Shown: positions 16,560 through 24,673, counted from the first letter of the stretch. The stretch: 64,000 nucleotides of DNA from Isoptericola cucumis (GCF_014635665.1 NZ_BMDG01000006.1:235180-299179); one strand, 5' to 3'. Notes: generated by a model not told the origin, from the sequence alone. Translations and numbers: made by a program.

Positions 16560-17834
16560 GTGCCGATCGAGACGTTGGCGTCCCGCGACGCCACCGCCAT
16601 CCTCGAGCAGGAGGTGCGCGAGCTCGTGCGCCGCCGGGCCATCGACCCCGTGCGCGACCGCGCGGGCCTCGAACGGCTCGTCGCCGAGGCCGTCGCCGAC
16701 TACGGCGAGCGTGCCACGCTCGGCGTCGTGCCGGCGCTGGCCGACCCCGCCGACACCGCGCGCTCGGTGGCCGACGCGCTCGGAGGGCTGGGGCCGCTGC
16801 AGAAGTACCTCGACGACCCGGAGGTCGAGGAGGTCTGGATCAACAGCCCGGCGCAGGTCTTCGTGGCACGCCGCGGGGTGCCCGAGCTCACCACCACGAT
16901 CCTCACCGACGCGCAGGTGAGCGACCTCGTCGAGCGCATGCTCAAGGCCAGCGGCCGTCGCCTCGACCTGAGCTCGCCCTTCGTGGACGCCTCGTTGCCC
17001 GGCGGCGAGCGGCTGCACGTCGTCATCCCCGACATCACCCGCCGGCACTTCGCCGTCAACATCCGCAAGCACCTCGTGCGCGCGAGCCACCTCGACCACC
17101 TGGTGCGCCTCGGGTCGCTCACGCCGCACGCGGCGGCGTTCCTCGACGCGGCGGTGCGCGCGGGCCTCAACGTCCTCGTCTCCGGCGCGACGCAGGCCGG
17201 CAAGACCACCATGCTCAACGCGCTGGCGGGGTCGATCCCGGTCGGGCAGCGGGTGATCTCCTGCGAGGAGGTCTTCGAGGTCCGGCTCGCGGCACGCGAC
17301 CACGTCGCGATGCAGTGCCGGCAGCCGAGCCTCGAGGGCACGGGCGAGATCCCCCTGCGACGGCTGGTCAAGGAGGCGCTGCGGATGCGACCCGACCGGA
17401 TCGTCATCGGCGAGGTGCGCGAGGCCGAGAGCTTCGACATGCTCGTCGCCCTCAACGCCGGCATCCCCGGGATGTGCACCGTGCACGCCAACTCTGCGCG
17501 CGAGGCGGTCACCAAGATGTGCACGCTGCCGCTGCTCGCGGGCGAGAACGTGTCGGACCGGTTCGTCGTGCCCACCGTGGCCTCCGCGATCGACGTCGTC
17601 GTCCACCTCGACGTCGCGGCCGACGGCGCGCGCCAGGTGCGCGAGATCGTCGCGGTCACCGGCCGGGTCGAGGGCGACCGCGTCGAGACCGCGGGCCTGT
17701 TCCACCGCCGGCCGGCCGACGCGCGTGACGGTACCGGCGGCGACCTCGTGCGGGGCGACGGGTTCCCGCCCGGCGAGGAGCGCTTCGCCCGCGCCGGCGT
17801 CGACGTGCGGGCGCTGCTCGTGGGTACGCGCTGA
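16560..17834 (+). CDS. tadA: TadA/CpaF-type pilus assembly ATPase
   Basis: A 424-residue secretion ATPase of the Flp/Tad pilus system, which powers pilin polymerisation at the membrane. It has the N-terminal all-alpha domain (residues 1-80), Walker A GATQAGKTT at 209-217, the Asp box and Walker B region with RIVIGEVREAE near 280, and the His box MCTVHANSAREA. The GTG at 16560 has an AGGA-type ribosome site 8 bases before it. The stop overlaps the tadB ATG (TGATG). No tadZ/cpaE gene precedes it, although many actinobacterial loci have one. Confidence 0.93.
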   Translation: MPIETLASRDATAILEQEVRELVRRRAIDPVRDRAGLERLVAEAVADYGERATLGVVPALADPADTARSVADALGGLGPLQKYLDDPEVEEVWINSPAQVFVARRGVPELTTTILTDAQVSDLVERMLKASGRRLDLSSPFVDASLPGGERLHVVIPDITRRHFAVNIRKHLVRASHLDHLVRLGSLTPHAAAFLDAAVRAGLNVLVSGATQAGKTTMLNALAGSIPVGQRVISCEEVFEVRLAARDHVAMQCRQPSLEGTGEIPLRRLVKEALRMRPDRIVIGEVREAESFDMLVALNAGIPGMCTVHANSAREAVTKMCTLPLLAGENVSDRFVVPTVASAIDVVVHLDVAADGARQVREIVAVTGRVEGDRVETAGLFHRRPADARDGTGGDLVRGDGFPPGEERFARAGVDVRALLVGTR

Positions 17835-18691
17835 TGGGTGTGGTCGTCGGCCTGTTGCTCGGGTCGGGCCTGCTGTGCATGTGGCTGTCGTGCTGGGAGC
17901 CCGCGCCGCGGCGTGCCGGCCGGGGGCGGCGCAGCGCGGTCGTCCAGGACCTCCTGGTCCAGGCCGGGGCGCCGTCCGTGACGCCTCGGGCGCTGTGGTG
18001 GTTCAGCGCGGCCGCGGGGCTGGCCGTCCTCCTGGCCGGGATCGCCGTGACGCGCTCGCCGGCGATCGCCCTCTGCTTCGGCGTCATGGCCGCCCTCGCC
18101 CCCGAGGTGCTGGTCCGCGCCCGGGCGCGCAAGCGCCGGCGGGACCTGCGGGAGGTCTGGCCGGAGGTCGTGGACCACCTGGCGTCCGGTGTGCGCGCGG
18201 GGCTGTCGCTGCCCGAGGCGGTCGCGCAGCTCGCCGAGCGGGGCCCCGTCGAGCTGCGCGAGCCGTTCGCCCGGTTCGCCGCCGACTACCGGGCGACAGG
18301 TCGCTTCGGCGAGTGCCTGGACCTGCTCAAGGCACGGCTGGCCGACCCGGTGGCCGACCGCATCATCGAGGCGCTGCGGCTCACCCGGGAGGTGGGCGGC
18401 ACCGACCTGGGGCGGCTGCTGCGCACCCTCTCGTCGTTCCTGCGCGAGGACGCCCGCACCCGCGGCGAGCTGGAGGCGCGGCAGTCCTGGACCGTCAACG
18501 GTGCGCGGCTCGCCGCCGCCGGGCCGTGGGTGGTCCTGGCCTTCCTGGCCACGCGTCCCGAGACCGCGCGGGCGTACGACTCCGGCGCCGGTGTCGCGGT
18601 CCTGGCCGCGGGTGCCGCGACGTCGCTGGTCGCCTACCGGCTGATGATGCGCATCGGGCGGCTGCCCGAGGAAGGGCGGGTGCTGCGATGA
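17834..18691 (+). CDS. tadB: TadB-type pilus assembly membrane protein
   Basis: A 285-residue membrane protein with a type II secretion F domain. It has hydrophobic segments near residues 1-17, 55-95 and 225-265, and a cytoplasmic F domain at about 105-215 (WPEVVDHLASGVRAGLSLPEA, EVGGTDLGRLLRTLSSFLREDA). It forms the inner-membrane platform with TadC for the TadA ATPase. It overlaps tadA by one base and tadC by four bases. Confidence 0.9.
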   Translation: MGVVVGLLLGSGLLCMWLSCWEPAPRRAGRGRRSAVVQDLLVQAGAPSVTPRALWWFSAAAGLAVLLAGIAVTRSPAIALCFGVMAALAPEVLVRARARKRRRDLREVWPEVVDHLASGVRAGLSLPEAVAQLAERGPVELREPFARFAADYRATGRFGECLDLLKARLADPVADRIIEALRLTREVGGTDLGRLLRTLSSFLREDARTRGELEARQSWTVNGARLAAAGPWVVLAFLATRPETARAYDSGAGVAVLAAGAATSLVAYRLMMRIGRLPEEGRVLR

Positions 18692-19641
18692 CGGGGGCCT
18701 GGCTCGCCGCGTGGGTCTCCGTGCCGGGCGCGCTGATCGGCCTCCTGGGCGGTCTCGGCGTGCTGCTCGTGATCTCGCGGCTGCGCGCGCGGCGGATCAC
18801 GCTCGACCAGCGGCTGGGCCCGTCCCTGCGGCCGCGGGACGCGACGTCGAGCCTGCTGCGCGAGCAGGAGGTGCGCACGCCGTTCGGGGTGGTGGAGCGC
18901 CTGCTCGCCCCCTGGGTCGCCGACGCCGCGCACTGGTTCGAGCGCCTCGGCTCGCCGCGGGCCGAGCTCCGGCGCCGGCTCGACCGGGCGGGGCTGGGCC
19001 AGAGCGTCGAGTCGTTCCGTGCCCGGCAGGTGGTGTGGACCGCGCTCGGTCTCGCCGCGGGCCTCGCGCTGGCGCTGCTGCTGGCCGCGACCCGCGGCTC
19101 GTCGCCGGTCCCGCTGGTGGCCCTGGTGCTCCTGTGCGGAGGGGGCGGGTTCGTGCTCTGCGACCAGCAGCTGAGTCGGGCCGTGGCCCGCCGCGAGGAG
19201 CGGATGCTCGCGGAGTTCCCCACGATCGCCGAGCTGCTGGCGCTGGCCGTCACCGCGGGCGAGGGCCCCGTGCCCGCGCTCGAGCGGGTCGCCGCCACCG
19301 CGCGGGGTGAGCTGTCCGGCGAGATCTCCGCGATGCTCGCGGACGTGCGGGCGGGCACCCCCATCGCCGCCGCGCTCACCACCATGGCCGACCGCACCGG
19401 GCTGCCGTCGCTGACGCGCTTCGCCGAGGGCGTCGCCGTCGCCCTCGAGCGGGGCACCCCGCTGGCGGAGGTGCTGCGCGCGCAGGCCCAGGACGTGCGC
19501 GAGTCCGGCCGCCGGGCGCTCATGGAGGCCGGCGGCAAGAAGGAGGTCGCCATGCTCGTGCCCGTCGTCTTCCTCATCCTGCCGATCACCGTCGTCTTCG
19601 CCGTCTTCCCCTCCCTGGCCACCCTGCGGATCGGGTTGTGA
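18688..19641 (+). CDS. tadC: TadC-type pilus assembly membrane protein
   Basis: A 317-residue partner of TadB with the same F-domain architecture. Membrane segments lie near residues 10-30, 110-130, 135-155 and 290-315. The F domain (EFPTIAELLALAVTAGEGPVPALERV, GTPIAAALTTMADRTGLPSLTRF) is followed by a conserved C-terminal helix pair. It starts inside the tadB stop (ATGA). A 72-base gap with its own ribosome site separates it from the small pilin-like gene. Confidence 0.9.
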   Translation: MTGAWLAAWVSVPGALIGLLGGLGVLLVISRLRARRITLDQRLGPSLRPRDATSSLLREQEVRTPFGVVERLLAPWVADAAHWFERLGSPRAELRRRLDRAGLGQSVESFRARQVVWTALGLAAGLALALLLAATRGSSPVPLVALVLLCGGGGFVLCDQQLSRAVARREERMLAEFPTIAELLALAVTAGEGPVPALERVAATARGELSGEISAMLADVRAGTPIAAALTTMADRTGLPSLTRFAEGVAVALERGTPLAEVLRAQAQDVRESGRRALMEAGGKKEVAMLVPVVFLILPITVVFAVFPSLATLRIGL

Positions 19642-19713
19642 GCCCCGTGCTCCAGCGCCCCGCCGGCCGACCGCTCCGCCGCACCACCGCGGCACCACGT
19701 GAAAGGAACGACC

Positions 19714-19920
19714 ATGCAGCACGACGAGACCCCGGCCCGGGCCACCCCGACGCCGCGTGCCGACCTCCCCGCGTCCGACGACCCGGAGCGCGGCGACGTC
19801 CCCGGCCGGGTGCTGGTGACGTTGATGACCGCGGGGCTCGTCGTCGCCCTGTGGGCCATCGCCGGCCCGCTGCTCGAGGACGCGTTCACCCAGGCGATCT
19901 CGAGCGTCACGGGCCGCTGA
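19714..19920 (+). CDS. small single-helix protein at the pilin position of the tad locus
   Basis: A 68-residue protein lying between tadC and the TadE genes, where Flp pilin is usually encoded. A polar N-terminus ends in ERGDVPG, and one hydrophobic helix follows (RVLVTLMTAGLVVALWAIAG). The canonical Flp prepilin signature, a Gly cleavage site followed by Glu-Tyr at +5/+6, is absent: the position holds Arg. It could be an atypical pilin or a small accessory membrane protein. The ATG at 19714 is chosen over an upstream GTG because AAAGGA lies 6 bases before it. Confidence 0.75.
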   Translation: MQHDETPARATPTPRADLPASDDPERGDVPGRVLVTLMTAGLVVALWAIAGPLLEDAFTQAISSVTGR

Positions 19921-19993
19921 GCCGAGCCGTCGGCGGCGCGGCGGTCTCCCTCGTCCGGCGGACCCGCGGGGCGCCGACGTCGAAGGAGGAACG

Positions 19994-20401
19994 ATGATCG
20001 GCCGGCTGCACCACACGGTCGTCGACTGCCCGGACCCCCTCGCGCTCGCGTCGTTCTGGTCGGAGGTGCTCGGCACGCCGATCAGCTTCCGCAGCGACGA
20101 CTTCGTGGTGGTCGCGCCGGACGGCGAGCACTCGGGGCTGGCGTTCCAGCGCGCGCCCGACCATCGGCCGCCCGTCTGGGGCGACCCCGCGCGACCGCAA
20201 CAGCTGCACCTGGACGTCATGGTCGACGACGTCGCCGCCGCCCACGCCCAGGTCCTGGAGCTGGGGGCACGCCGTCTGACGACCACGCCCCCCGGCGCCG
20301 GCGCCGGCGCCGGTGACGTCTACGCCGACCCGGCGGGCCACCCGTTCTGCCTGGTGCCGCGCCCCGGCTGGGCGTCGCCGGTCGACGGGTCGGACCGGTG
20401 A
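19994..20401 (+). CDS. VOC-superfamily (glyoxalase-like) protein inside the tad locus
   Basis: A 135-residue protein with the two beta-alpha-beta-beta-beta repeats of the vicinal oxygen chelate fold: LHHTVVDCPDPLALASFWSEVLG at the N-terminus (first module), then QQLHLDVMVDDVAAAHAQVLELGA, and a final DPAGHPFCLVPRPGW. These features match actinobacterial 'glyoxalase-like/VOC' proteins of unknown substrate. A strong AAGGAGG ribosome site precedes the ATG, and its stop overlaps the TadE GTG. It is therefore co-translated with pilus genes, an odd context. The function is unknown. Confidence 0.82.
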   Translation: MIGRLHHTVVDCPDPLALASFWSEVLGTPISFRSDDFVVVAPDGEHSGLAFQRAPDHRPPVWGDPARPQQLHLDVMVDDVAAAHAQVLELGARRLTTTPPGAGAGAGDVYADPAGHPFCLVPRPGWASPVDGSDR

Positions 20402-20814
20402 CGGCCTCGACGTCGTGCGCCCGGGCGCGTCCGGCCGGGCCCGCGGACGACGAGTCGGGTTCGGCGGTCGCGGAGTTCGTCATGGTCTCCGCGCTGGTGC
20501 TCGCGCTGTTCCTGGGCGTCGTGCAGGTGGCGCTCGCCATGCACGTGCGTGCCCTGACGATCGACGCCGCCGCGGAGGGGGCGCGGATCGCGGCGCGCGC
20601 CGACCGCGACCTGGCCAGCGGGGCGGCACGCACGCAGGAGCTGTTGGCCTCCTCGCTCGGCAGCCGGTACGCCGGCGACGTGTCCGTGCGGCGGACGACC
20701 GACGCCGGCCTGGACGTCATCGAGGTCACGGCGCGGGTGCCGCTCCCGGTGGTGGGGCTGCTCGGTCCGTCCGGCGTGCTGACGCTCCAGGGGCACGCGC
20801 TGGAGGAGGGATGA
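20398..20814 (+). CDS. tadE: TadE-like pseudopilin
   Basis: A 138-residue TadE-family protein. After a 20-residue polar leader comes the family motif ESGSAVAEFVMVSALVLALF (Gly-x4-Glu-Phe), the expected prepilin-peptidase recognition and membrane helix, then ALTIDAAAEGARIAAR. TadE-like proteins are minor pseudopilins needed for pilus assembly. The GTG start overlaps the VOC stop and its own stop overlaps the next gene (ATGA). Confidence 0.87.
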   Translation: MTASTSCARARPAGPADDESGSAVAEFVMVSALVLALFLGVVQVALAMHVRALTIDAAAEGARIAARADRDLASGAARTQELLASSLGSRYAGDVSVRRTTDAGLDVIEVTARVPLPVVGLLGPSGVLTLQGHALEEG

Positions 20815-21305
20815 CCGCCCCGGCGCCGGCGACCGGCGGCGGGGGCGAGCCGCGCGACACCGGGCCGGCCGATCCCGAGGCCGGCGCGGCGCTGGTCGAG
20901 TTCCTCGGCACGGCGGTGCTGCTGCTGGTGCCGCTGGTGTACCTCGTGCTGACGCTCGCGCAGCTCCAGGCGGGGACGTTCGCCGTGCAGGGCGCGGCGC
21001 GCGAGGCGGGCCGGGCGATGGTGACGGCCGACTCGTCGTCCGAGGGGGTCGCCCGGGCGCAGGCCGCGGCGGGCATCGCCCTGGCCGACCAGGGCTTCGA
21101 CGACGTGGCGGTCGCCGAGGCGCTGACGCTCGACTGCTCGGCCGACCCGTGCCTGACGCCGGGAGCGACCGTGGGCGTGCGGGTCCGCGTGGCGGTAGGC
21201 CTGCCGTTCGTGCCGACCGGCCTGCGCGACTGGGTGCCGCTGGAGATCCCCGTCGAGGCGACACAGGTCGCCACGGTGGACGAGTACGGGCAGGTGCGGC
21301 CGTGA
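20811..21305 (+). CDS. second TadE-like pseudopilin
   Basis: A 164-residue paralogue of the preceding protein. A Gly/Pro-rich leader is followed by EAGAALVEFLGTAVLLLVPL (Gly-x4-Glu-Phe and hydrophobic helix), and then QGAAREAGRAM. The extracellular part contains two cysteines (DCSADPC) that could form a disulfide. It is coupled by 4-base overlaps on both sides. Confidence 0.85.
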   Translation: MTAPAPATGGGGEPRDTGPADPEAGAALVEFLGTAVLLLVPLVYLVLTLAQLQAGTFAVQGAAREAGRAMVTADSSSEGVARAQAAAGIALADQGFDDVAVAEALTLDCSADPCLTPGATVGVRVRVAVGLPFVPTGLRDWVPLEIPVEATQVATVDEYGQVRP

Positions 21306-21772
21306 CCGGCAGGGGAGCGGGCGAGGCCCGCGAGGAGGGCCGGATCATGCTGCTCACGGCGGGCATGGTCGCCGTGGCGCTGATGATCGTGGCGATGGTG
21401 GCGTCGGCCACGGCGGTGCACCTGGACCGCAAGCAGCTGTACGACCTCGCCGACGCGGTGGCGGCCGACGCCGCGGACGCGATGCCGCCCGAACGCTTCT
21501 ACGCGGGCGAGGCCCGTGCCCCGGACGGCACGGCGGTGCTCACGCTCACCGACGCGGACGTGGAGCGGTCCGCGCTGGACTACCTGGCCGCGCACCCCGA
21601 GGGTGCGGCGGGCCTCGACGGCCTGCGCCTCGTCGAGGCGTCGTCACCGGACGGCCGCACCGCCCGGGTGGGCGTGCAGGCGACGTCGCACCCGCCCCTG
21701 GTGCGGTGGTTCACGGACGCGTTCGGCGGCGGGTTCACGGTCGCCGCGACGTCGTCCGCCCGCGCCGGCTGA
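21302..21772 (+). CDS. TadG-like (Flp pilus-assembly TadE/G) protein
   Basis: A 156-residue membrane protein with an N-terminal EEGRIMLLTAGMVAVALMIV segment typical of short actinobacterial TadE/G-like proteins found at the end of such loci. VHLDRKQLYDLADAVAADAAD follows, a pattern known from TadG N-termini. The von Willebrand-like C-terminal domain of full TadG is absent. It is the last tad gene and is followed by a 15-bp tandem repeat array. Confidence 0.8.
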   Translation: MTGRGAGEAREEGRIMLLTAGMVAVALMIVAMVASATAVHLDRKQLYDLADAVAADAADAMPPERFYAGEARAPDGTAVLTLTDADVERSALDYLAAHPEGAAGLDGLRLVEASSPDGRTARVGVQATSHPPLVRWFTDAFGGGFTVAATSSARAG

Positions 21773-21793
21773 CCGCCCCCTCCCCGGTCGGCC

Positions 21794-21868
21794 GCCCGGT
21801 CGCGCCCCGCCCGGTCGCACCCCGCCCGGTCGCACCCCGCCCGGTCGCACCCCGCCCGGTCGCACCCC
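21794..21868. repeat. five tandem copies of a 15-bp repeat
   Basis: Five head-to-tail copies of GCCCGGTCGCACCCC. The first copy has G for A at one position and the other four are identical. It lies between the tad operon and nsrR, outside any gene I accept. No dyad symmetry or spacers, so it is not a CRISPR array. Confidence 0.9.
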
Positions 21869-21916
21869 GAGGATCTGACACGGCGCTGTGGAACTTCCCA
21901 CACGACCAAAAGGCGC

Positions 21917-21925
21917 ATCTCAGAT
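21917..21925. promoter_or_regulatory. short palindrome upstream of nsrR, possible NsrR site
   Basis: ATCT-C-AGAT, a perfect short palindrome, lies 11 bases upstream of the nsrR -10 in an unusually AT-rich stretch. It might be part of an NsrR operator, but it is shorter than characterised sites. Confidence 0.3.
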
Positions 21926-21936
21926 ACCGAATTGGG

Positions 21937-21942
21937 TAGCGT
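21937..21942 (+). promoter_or_regulatory. -10 element (TAGCGT) of nsrR
   Basis: TAGCGT ends 7 bases before the nsrR GTG, again predicting a leaderless start. Confidence 0.5.
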
Positions 21943-21949
21943 CGCGCTC

Positions 21950-22393
21950 GTGCAGCTCACCGCGTTCACCGACCTCGGACTGCGCATCGTCATGCGCCTC
22001 GCCGTGCTCGACGACGAGCAGGCGGCGACGACGCGCGCGCTGGCCGAGGAGCTGAACGTGCCCGCGACGCACGCGGCCAAGGTCGTCACGCAGCTGGGGA
22101 GGCTCGGGGTGGTCGACGCCCGGCGCGGCCGGGGCGGCGGCCTGCGCCTGGCCCCCGGCGCGCGCACCGTGTCGGTGGGCTTCCTCGCGCGGGCCCTCGA
22201 GGGCGACGGGGAGGTCGTCGAGTGCGAGGGCGCCCACCCCTGCCCGCTGCGCGGCGGGTGCCGCCTGCGCACCGCGCTCGCCCGCGCGCGCGAGGCGTTC
22301 TTCGCGGCCCTCGACCCGGTGACCCTCGCCGACGTCGCCGCGCCCCCGACCCGGGAGCTGCTCCTGCACATCGGAGCGCGCCCGCCCGGCTGA
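21950..22393 (+). CDS. nsrR: NsrR, Rrf2-family nitric-oxide-sensing repressor
   Basis: A 147-residue Rrf2-family regulator. The N-terminal winged helix has LTAFTDLGLRIVMRLAVL, and the recognition region is NVPATHAAKVVTQLGRLGVV. Three cysteines, Cys92, Cys98 and Cys104, have C-x5-C-x5-C spacing, the NsrR pattern that holds a [4Fe-4S] cluster reacting with NO. The downstream gene is flavohemoglobin, the classic NsrR target, 44 bases away. The GTG at 21950 is preferred to an upstream in-frame ATG because the -10 lies between them. Confidence 0.92.
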   Translation: MQLTAFTDLGLRIVMRLAVLDDEQAATTRALAEELNVPATHAAKVVTQLGRLGVVDARRGRGGGLRLAPGARTVSVGFLARALEGDGEVVECEGAHPCPLRGGCRLRTALARAREAFFAALDPVTLADVAAPPTRELLLHIGARPPG

Positions 22394-22437
22394 GCGCCCG
22401 ACCGGACGCCCGCCAGCCCGAAAGACAGGAGTCACGC

Positions 22438-23649
22438 ATGCTCACCCCCGAGTCCGCCGCCGTCGTCCGCGCCACGCTGCCCGTGATCGGCGGCGCGATC
22501 GGCGACATCACGCCGGTCTTCTACCGTCGCATGTTCGACGCTCACCCCGAGCTGGAGCGCGACCTCTTCAACCGCGGCAACCAGGCCCGCGGCGACCAGC
22601 AGCGGGCGCTCGCCGGTGCGATCGCCGCCTACGCGACGCTCCTCGTCGACGACGGCCCGGACCCGCGCGGCGTGCTCGCCCGCATCGCGCACAAGCACGC
22701 GTCGCTCGGGATCCTGCCGGAGCAGTACCCGATCGTGCACGAGCACCTCTTCGCGGCGATCGCCCAGGTGCTGGGCGACGCGGTCACGCCCGAGGTCGCG
22801 GCGGCGTGGGACGAGGTCTACTGGGACATGGCGGACGCCCTCGTGGAGATCGAGCTGGGCCTCTACGCCGACGCGGCGGTGACGCCCGGGGACGTGTGGC
22901 GCACGGTGCTGGTGCGCCGCCGGGTGCAGGAGTCGCCCGACACCGTCTCGCTCGAGCTGGTCGCCACCGACGGCGGCCCGCTGCCGGCGGCCCGGCCCGG
23001 CCAGTACGTCTCGGTGGCGGTGACGCTGCCCGACGGCGCGCGCCAGATCCGGCAGTACAGCCTCACCGGGTCCGGTGCGCCGGACGCGTGGACGGTCTCG
23101 GTCAAGGCGATCCCCGCCGGCGCCGACCGCGGGGGCGTCGCGCCTGCGGGCGAGGTGTCGAACCACCTGCACGCCAACGCCTTCGAGGGCGACAGCCTCG
23201 ACGTCTCGGCGCCGTTCGGCGAGCTCACGCTGGTCGAGGGGGAGAACCCGCTGGTGCTGATCTCGGCGGGGATCGGCATCACGCCGATGATCGGCTTCCT
23301 GCACCACCTGCGCCGCGAGGGCACGACGCGCCGGGTCGTCGTGCTGCACGCCGACCGGTCGCCGGCGCGGCATGCGCACCGTGCCGAGCTGCGGGCCCTC
23401 GTCGACGACATCCCCACGGCCGAGCTGCACCGCTGGTACGAGGACCTCGGGGCCCGGCCGGCCGAGGACCGCCTGCGCGCCGGCTTCATCGACCTGGACG
23501 GCGTCGACCTGCCGCACGACGCGGACGCGTACCTGTGCGGCCCGGTGCCTTTCATGACCATGGTCCAGGCGGCGCTGCTGGGCCGGGGGATCACCGGCGA
23601 CAGGATCCACCACGAGGTGTTCGGTCCCGCACAGGAGATCGCCGCCTGA
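22438..23649 (+). CDS. hmp: flavohemoglobin, nitric oxide dioxygenase
   Basis: A 403-residue flavohemoglobin that oxidises NO to nitrate using O2 and NAD(P)H. The globin domain (1-140) has the distal Tyr29 and the proximal His in AHKHASLGI at about residue 87. The FAD domain follows (RQYSLTG, with Arg, Tyr and Ser for flavin binding). The NAD domain has LISAGIGITPMIGF and ends with YLCGPVPFM. All domains are intact and of normal length. An ACAGGAG ribosome site precedes the ATG. It is probably repressed by the adjacent NsrR until NO appears. Confidence 0.95.
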   Translation: MLTPESAAVVRATLPVIGGAIGDITPVFYRRMFDAHPELERDLFNRGNQARGDQQRALAGAIAAYATLLVDDGPDPRGVLARIAHKHASLGILPEQYPIVHEHLFAAIAQVLGDAVTPEVAAAWDEVYWDMADALVEIELGLYADAAVTPGDVWRTVLVRRRVQESPDTVSLELVATDGGPLPAARPGQYVSVAVTLPDGARQIRQYSLTGSGAPDAWTVSVKAIPAGADRGGVAPAGEVSNHLHANAFEGDSLDVSAPFGELTLVEGENPLVLISAGIGITPMIGFLHHLRREGTTRRVVVLHADRSPARHAHRAELRALVDDIPTAELHRWYEDLGARPAEDRLRAGFIDLDGVDLPHDADAYLCGPVPFMTMVQAALLGRGITGDRIHHEVFGPAQEIAA

Positions 23650-23661
23650 CGCCGGTCGCGG

Positions 23662-24204
23662 TCAGGAGGTCGACCGGTCGGGCAGGCGGGTGAACAGCCC
23701 GGCGTAGTCGACGACGAACCCGTCGACGTCCACCGTGATCTCGCGCCGGAAGTCGCTGTCGCGGGACTCGTACCGGTACCGGTCGTCGTCCACCCGGGTG
23801 TAGCGCTGCGGGTCGGGCGAGACCGCGAGGCTCGCCCCGTCGACGTACGCCGTGACGATGTCGGCCGCCGCCCCGACCGCGAGGTCGAGGCGGCGGACCG
23901 GCAGCGTGTTCGTGAACGGCGACAAGGACAGGTCGACGTCCACCGCCTCGGCCAGGTCGGGCCGCGCGGCGCCGTTCACCCACCACATCGCGTCGTCGTC
24001 CCGGTCCAGGTCGAGCTCGCCGCCCGACGACGTCCGCAGCCGCAGCGCCCGGAACACCCAGGCGGTGTCGAGCTCCATCGCGTACTCCACCCGCACGGGC
24101 CCGAGGTCGACCAGGAACCGGGCGCGCCAGCGGTCGTCGCGCAGCTCCACGTCCAGGTGCTCGACGCTGCCGGTCCTCGCACCGCGCCACCGGTACGTCG
24201 TCAT
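23662..24204 (-). CDS. putative glycolipid-binding (PF06475-type) protein
   Basis: A 180-residue soluble protein without signal peptide. It resembles the 'putative glycolipid-binding' family known from Pseudomonas PA1994 structures: an N-terminal YRWRGARTGSVEHLDVE strand pair, a WWVNGAARPDLAEAVDVDLSLSPFTNTLPVRRL core, and VDYAGLFTRL at the end. The in vivo role of the family is uncertain. It is convergent with hmp (12-base gap) and divergent from the ankyrin gene. Confidence 0.8.
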   Translation of the reverse strand: MTTYRWRGARTGSVEHLDVELRDDRWRARFLVDLGPVRVEYAMELDTAWVFRALRLRTSSGGELDLDRDDDAMWWVNGAARPDLAEAVDVDLSLSPFTNTLPVRRLDLAVGAAADIVTAYVDGASLAVSPDPQRYTRVDDDRYRYESRDSDFRREITVDVDGFVVDYAGLFTRLPDRSTS

Positions 24205-24255
24205 GGTGGACCACCCCCACCCCAGGATCGACCGGGCAGGGCGGCCTCGCGCGGG

Positions 24256-24261
24256 TAGATT
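24256..24261 (+). promoter_or_regulatory. -10 element (TAGATT) of the ankyrin gene
   Basis: TAGATT ends 7 bases before the ATG of the ankyrin-repeat gene. Confidence 0.5.
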
Positions 24262-24268
24262 CCCCGTC

Positions 24269-24637
24269 ATGACCGACGACAAGCTGCCTGTCGACCTGGA
24301 CCAGATGTTCGACCTCGCCCGGGCGGGCGCCGACCTGCTGCTGGAGTTCGTCGACGCCGGCGTCCCGGCCGACTACGCGGACGCGCAGGGCAACACGCTG
24401 CTCATGCTCGCCGCCTACCACGGGCACGCCGACCTGGTGCGGGGCCTGGCCGAGCGCGGGGCCGACGTCGACCGGGCCAACGCCCGCGGCCAGGCGCCGC
24501 TCGCGGGGGCGGTCTTCAAGGGGGCCGACGACGTCGTGGCGGTGCTGGTCGCGGCGGGCGCCGACCCGGACGCCGGCTCGCCCAGCGCCCGCGAGACGGC
24601 GCAGATGTTCGGTCGCACGCTGCCCGAGGGCGCATAG
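24269..24637 (+). CDS. ankyrin-repeat protein
   Basis: A 122-residue cytoplasmic protein made of about three ankyrin repeats. Characteristic helix pairs and loops are [42 protein letters not shown] and [20 protein letters not shown]. Such short single-domain ankyrin proteins probably bind a partner protein. The partner is unknown. It lies 50 bases upstream of prfB and is transcribed the same way, but prfB has its own -10. Confidence 0.88.
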   Translation: MTDDKLPVDLDQMFDLARAGADLLLEFVDAGVPADYADAQGNTLLMLAAYHGHADLVRGLAERGADVDRANARGQAPLAGAVFKGADDVVAVLVAAGADPDAGSPSARETAQMFGRTLPEGA

Positions 24638-24673
24638 CGCCGCACCCCGACAAGGCCTTCCCCTGTGGCCAGG

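Noticed and set aside
21794..21868. CRISPR-like array
   Set aside because: Units are contiguous 15-mers with no spacers, no dyad symmetry and no cas genes.
23646..23667. Terminator between hmp and the glycolipid-binding gene
   Set aside because: Only a 6-bp stem with a long loop that overlaps both stop codons; too weak to call.
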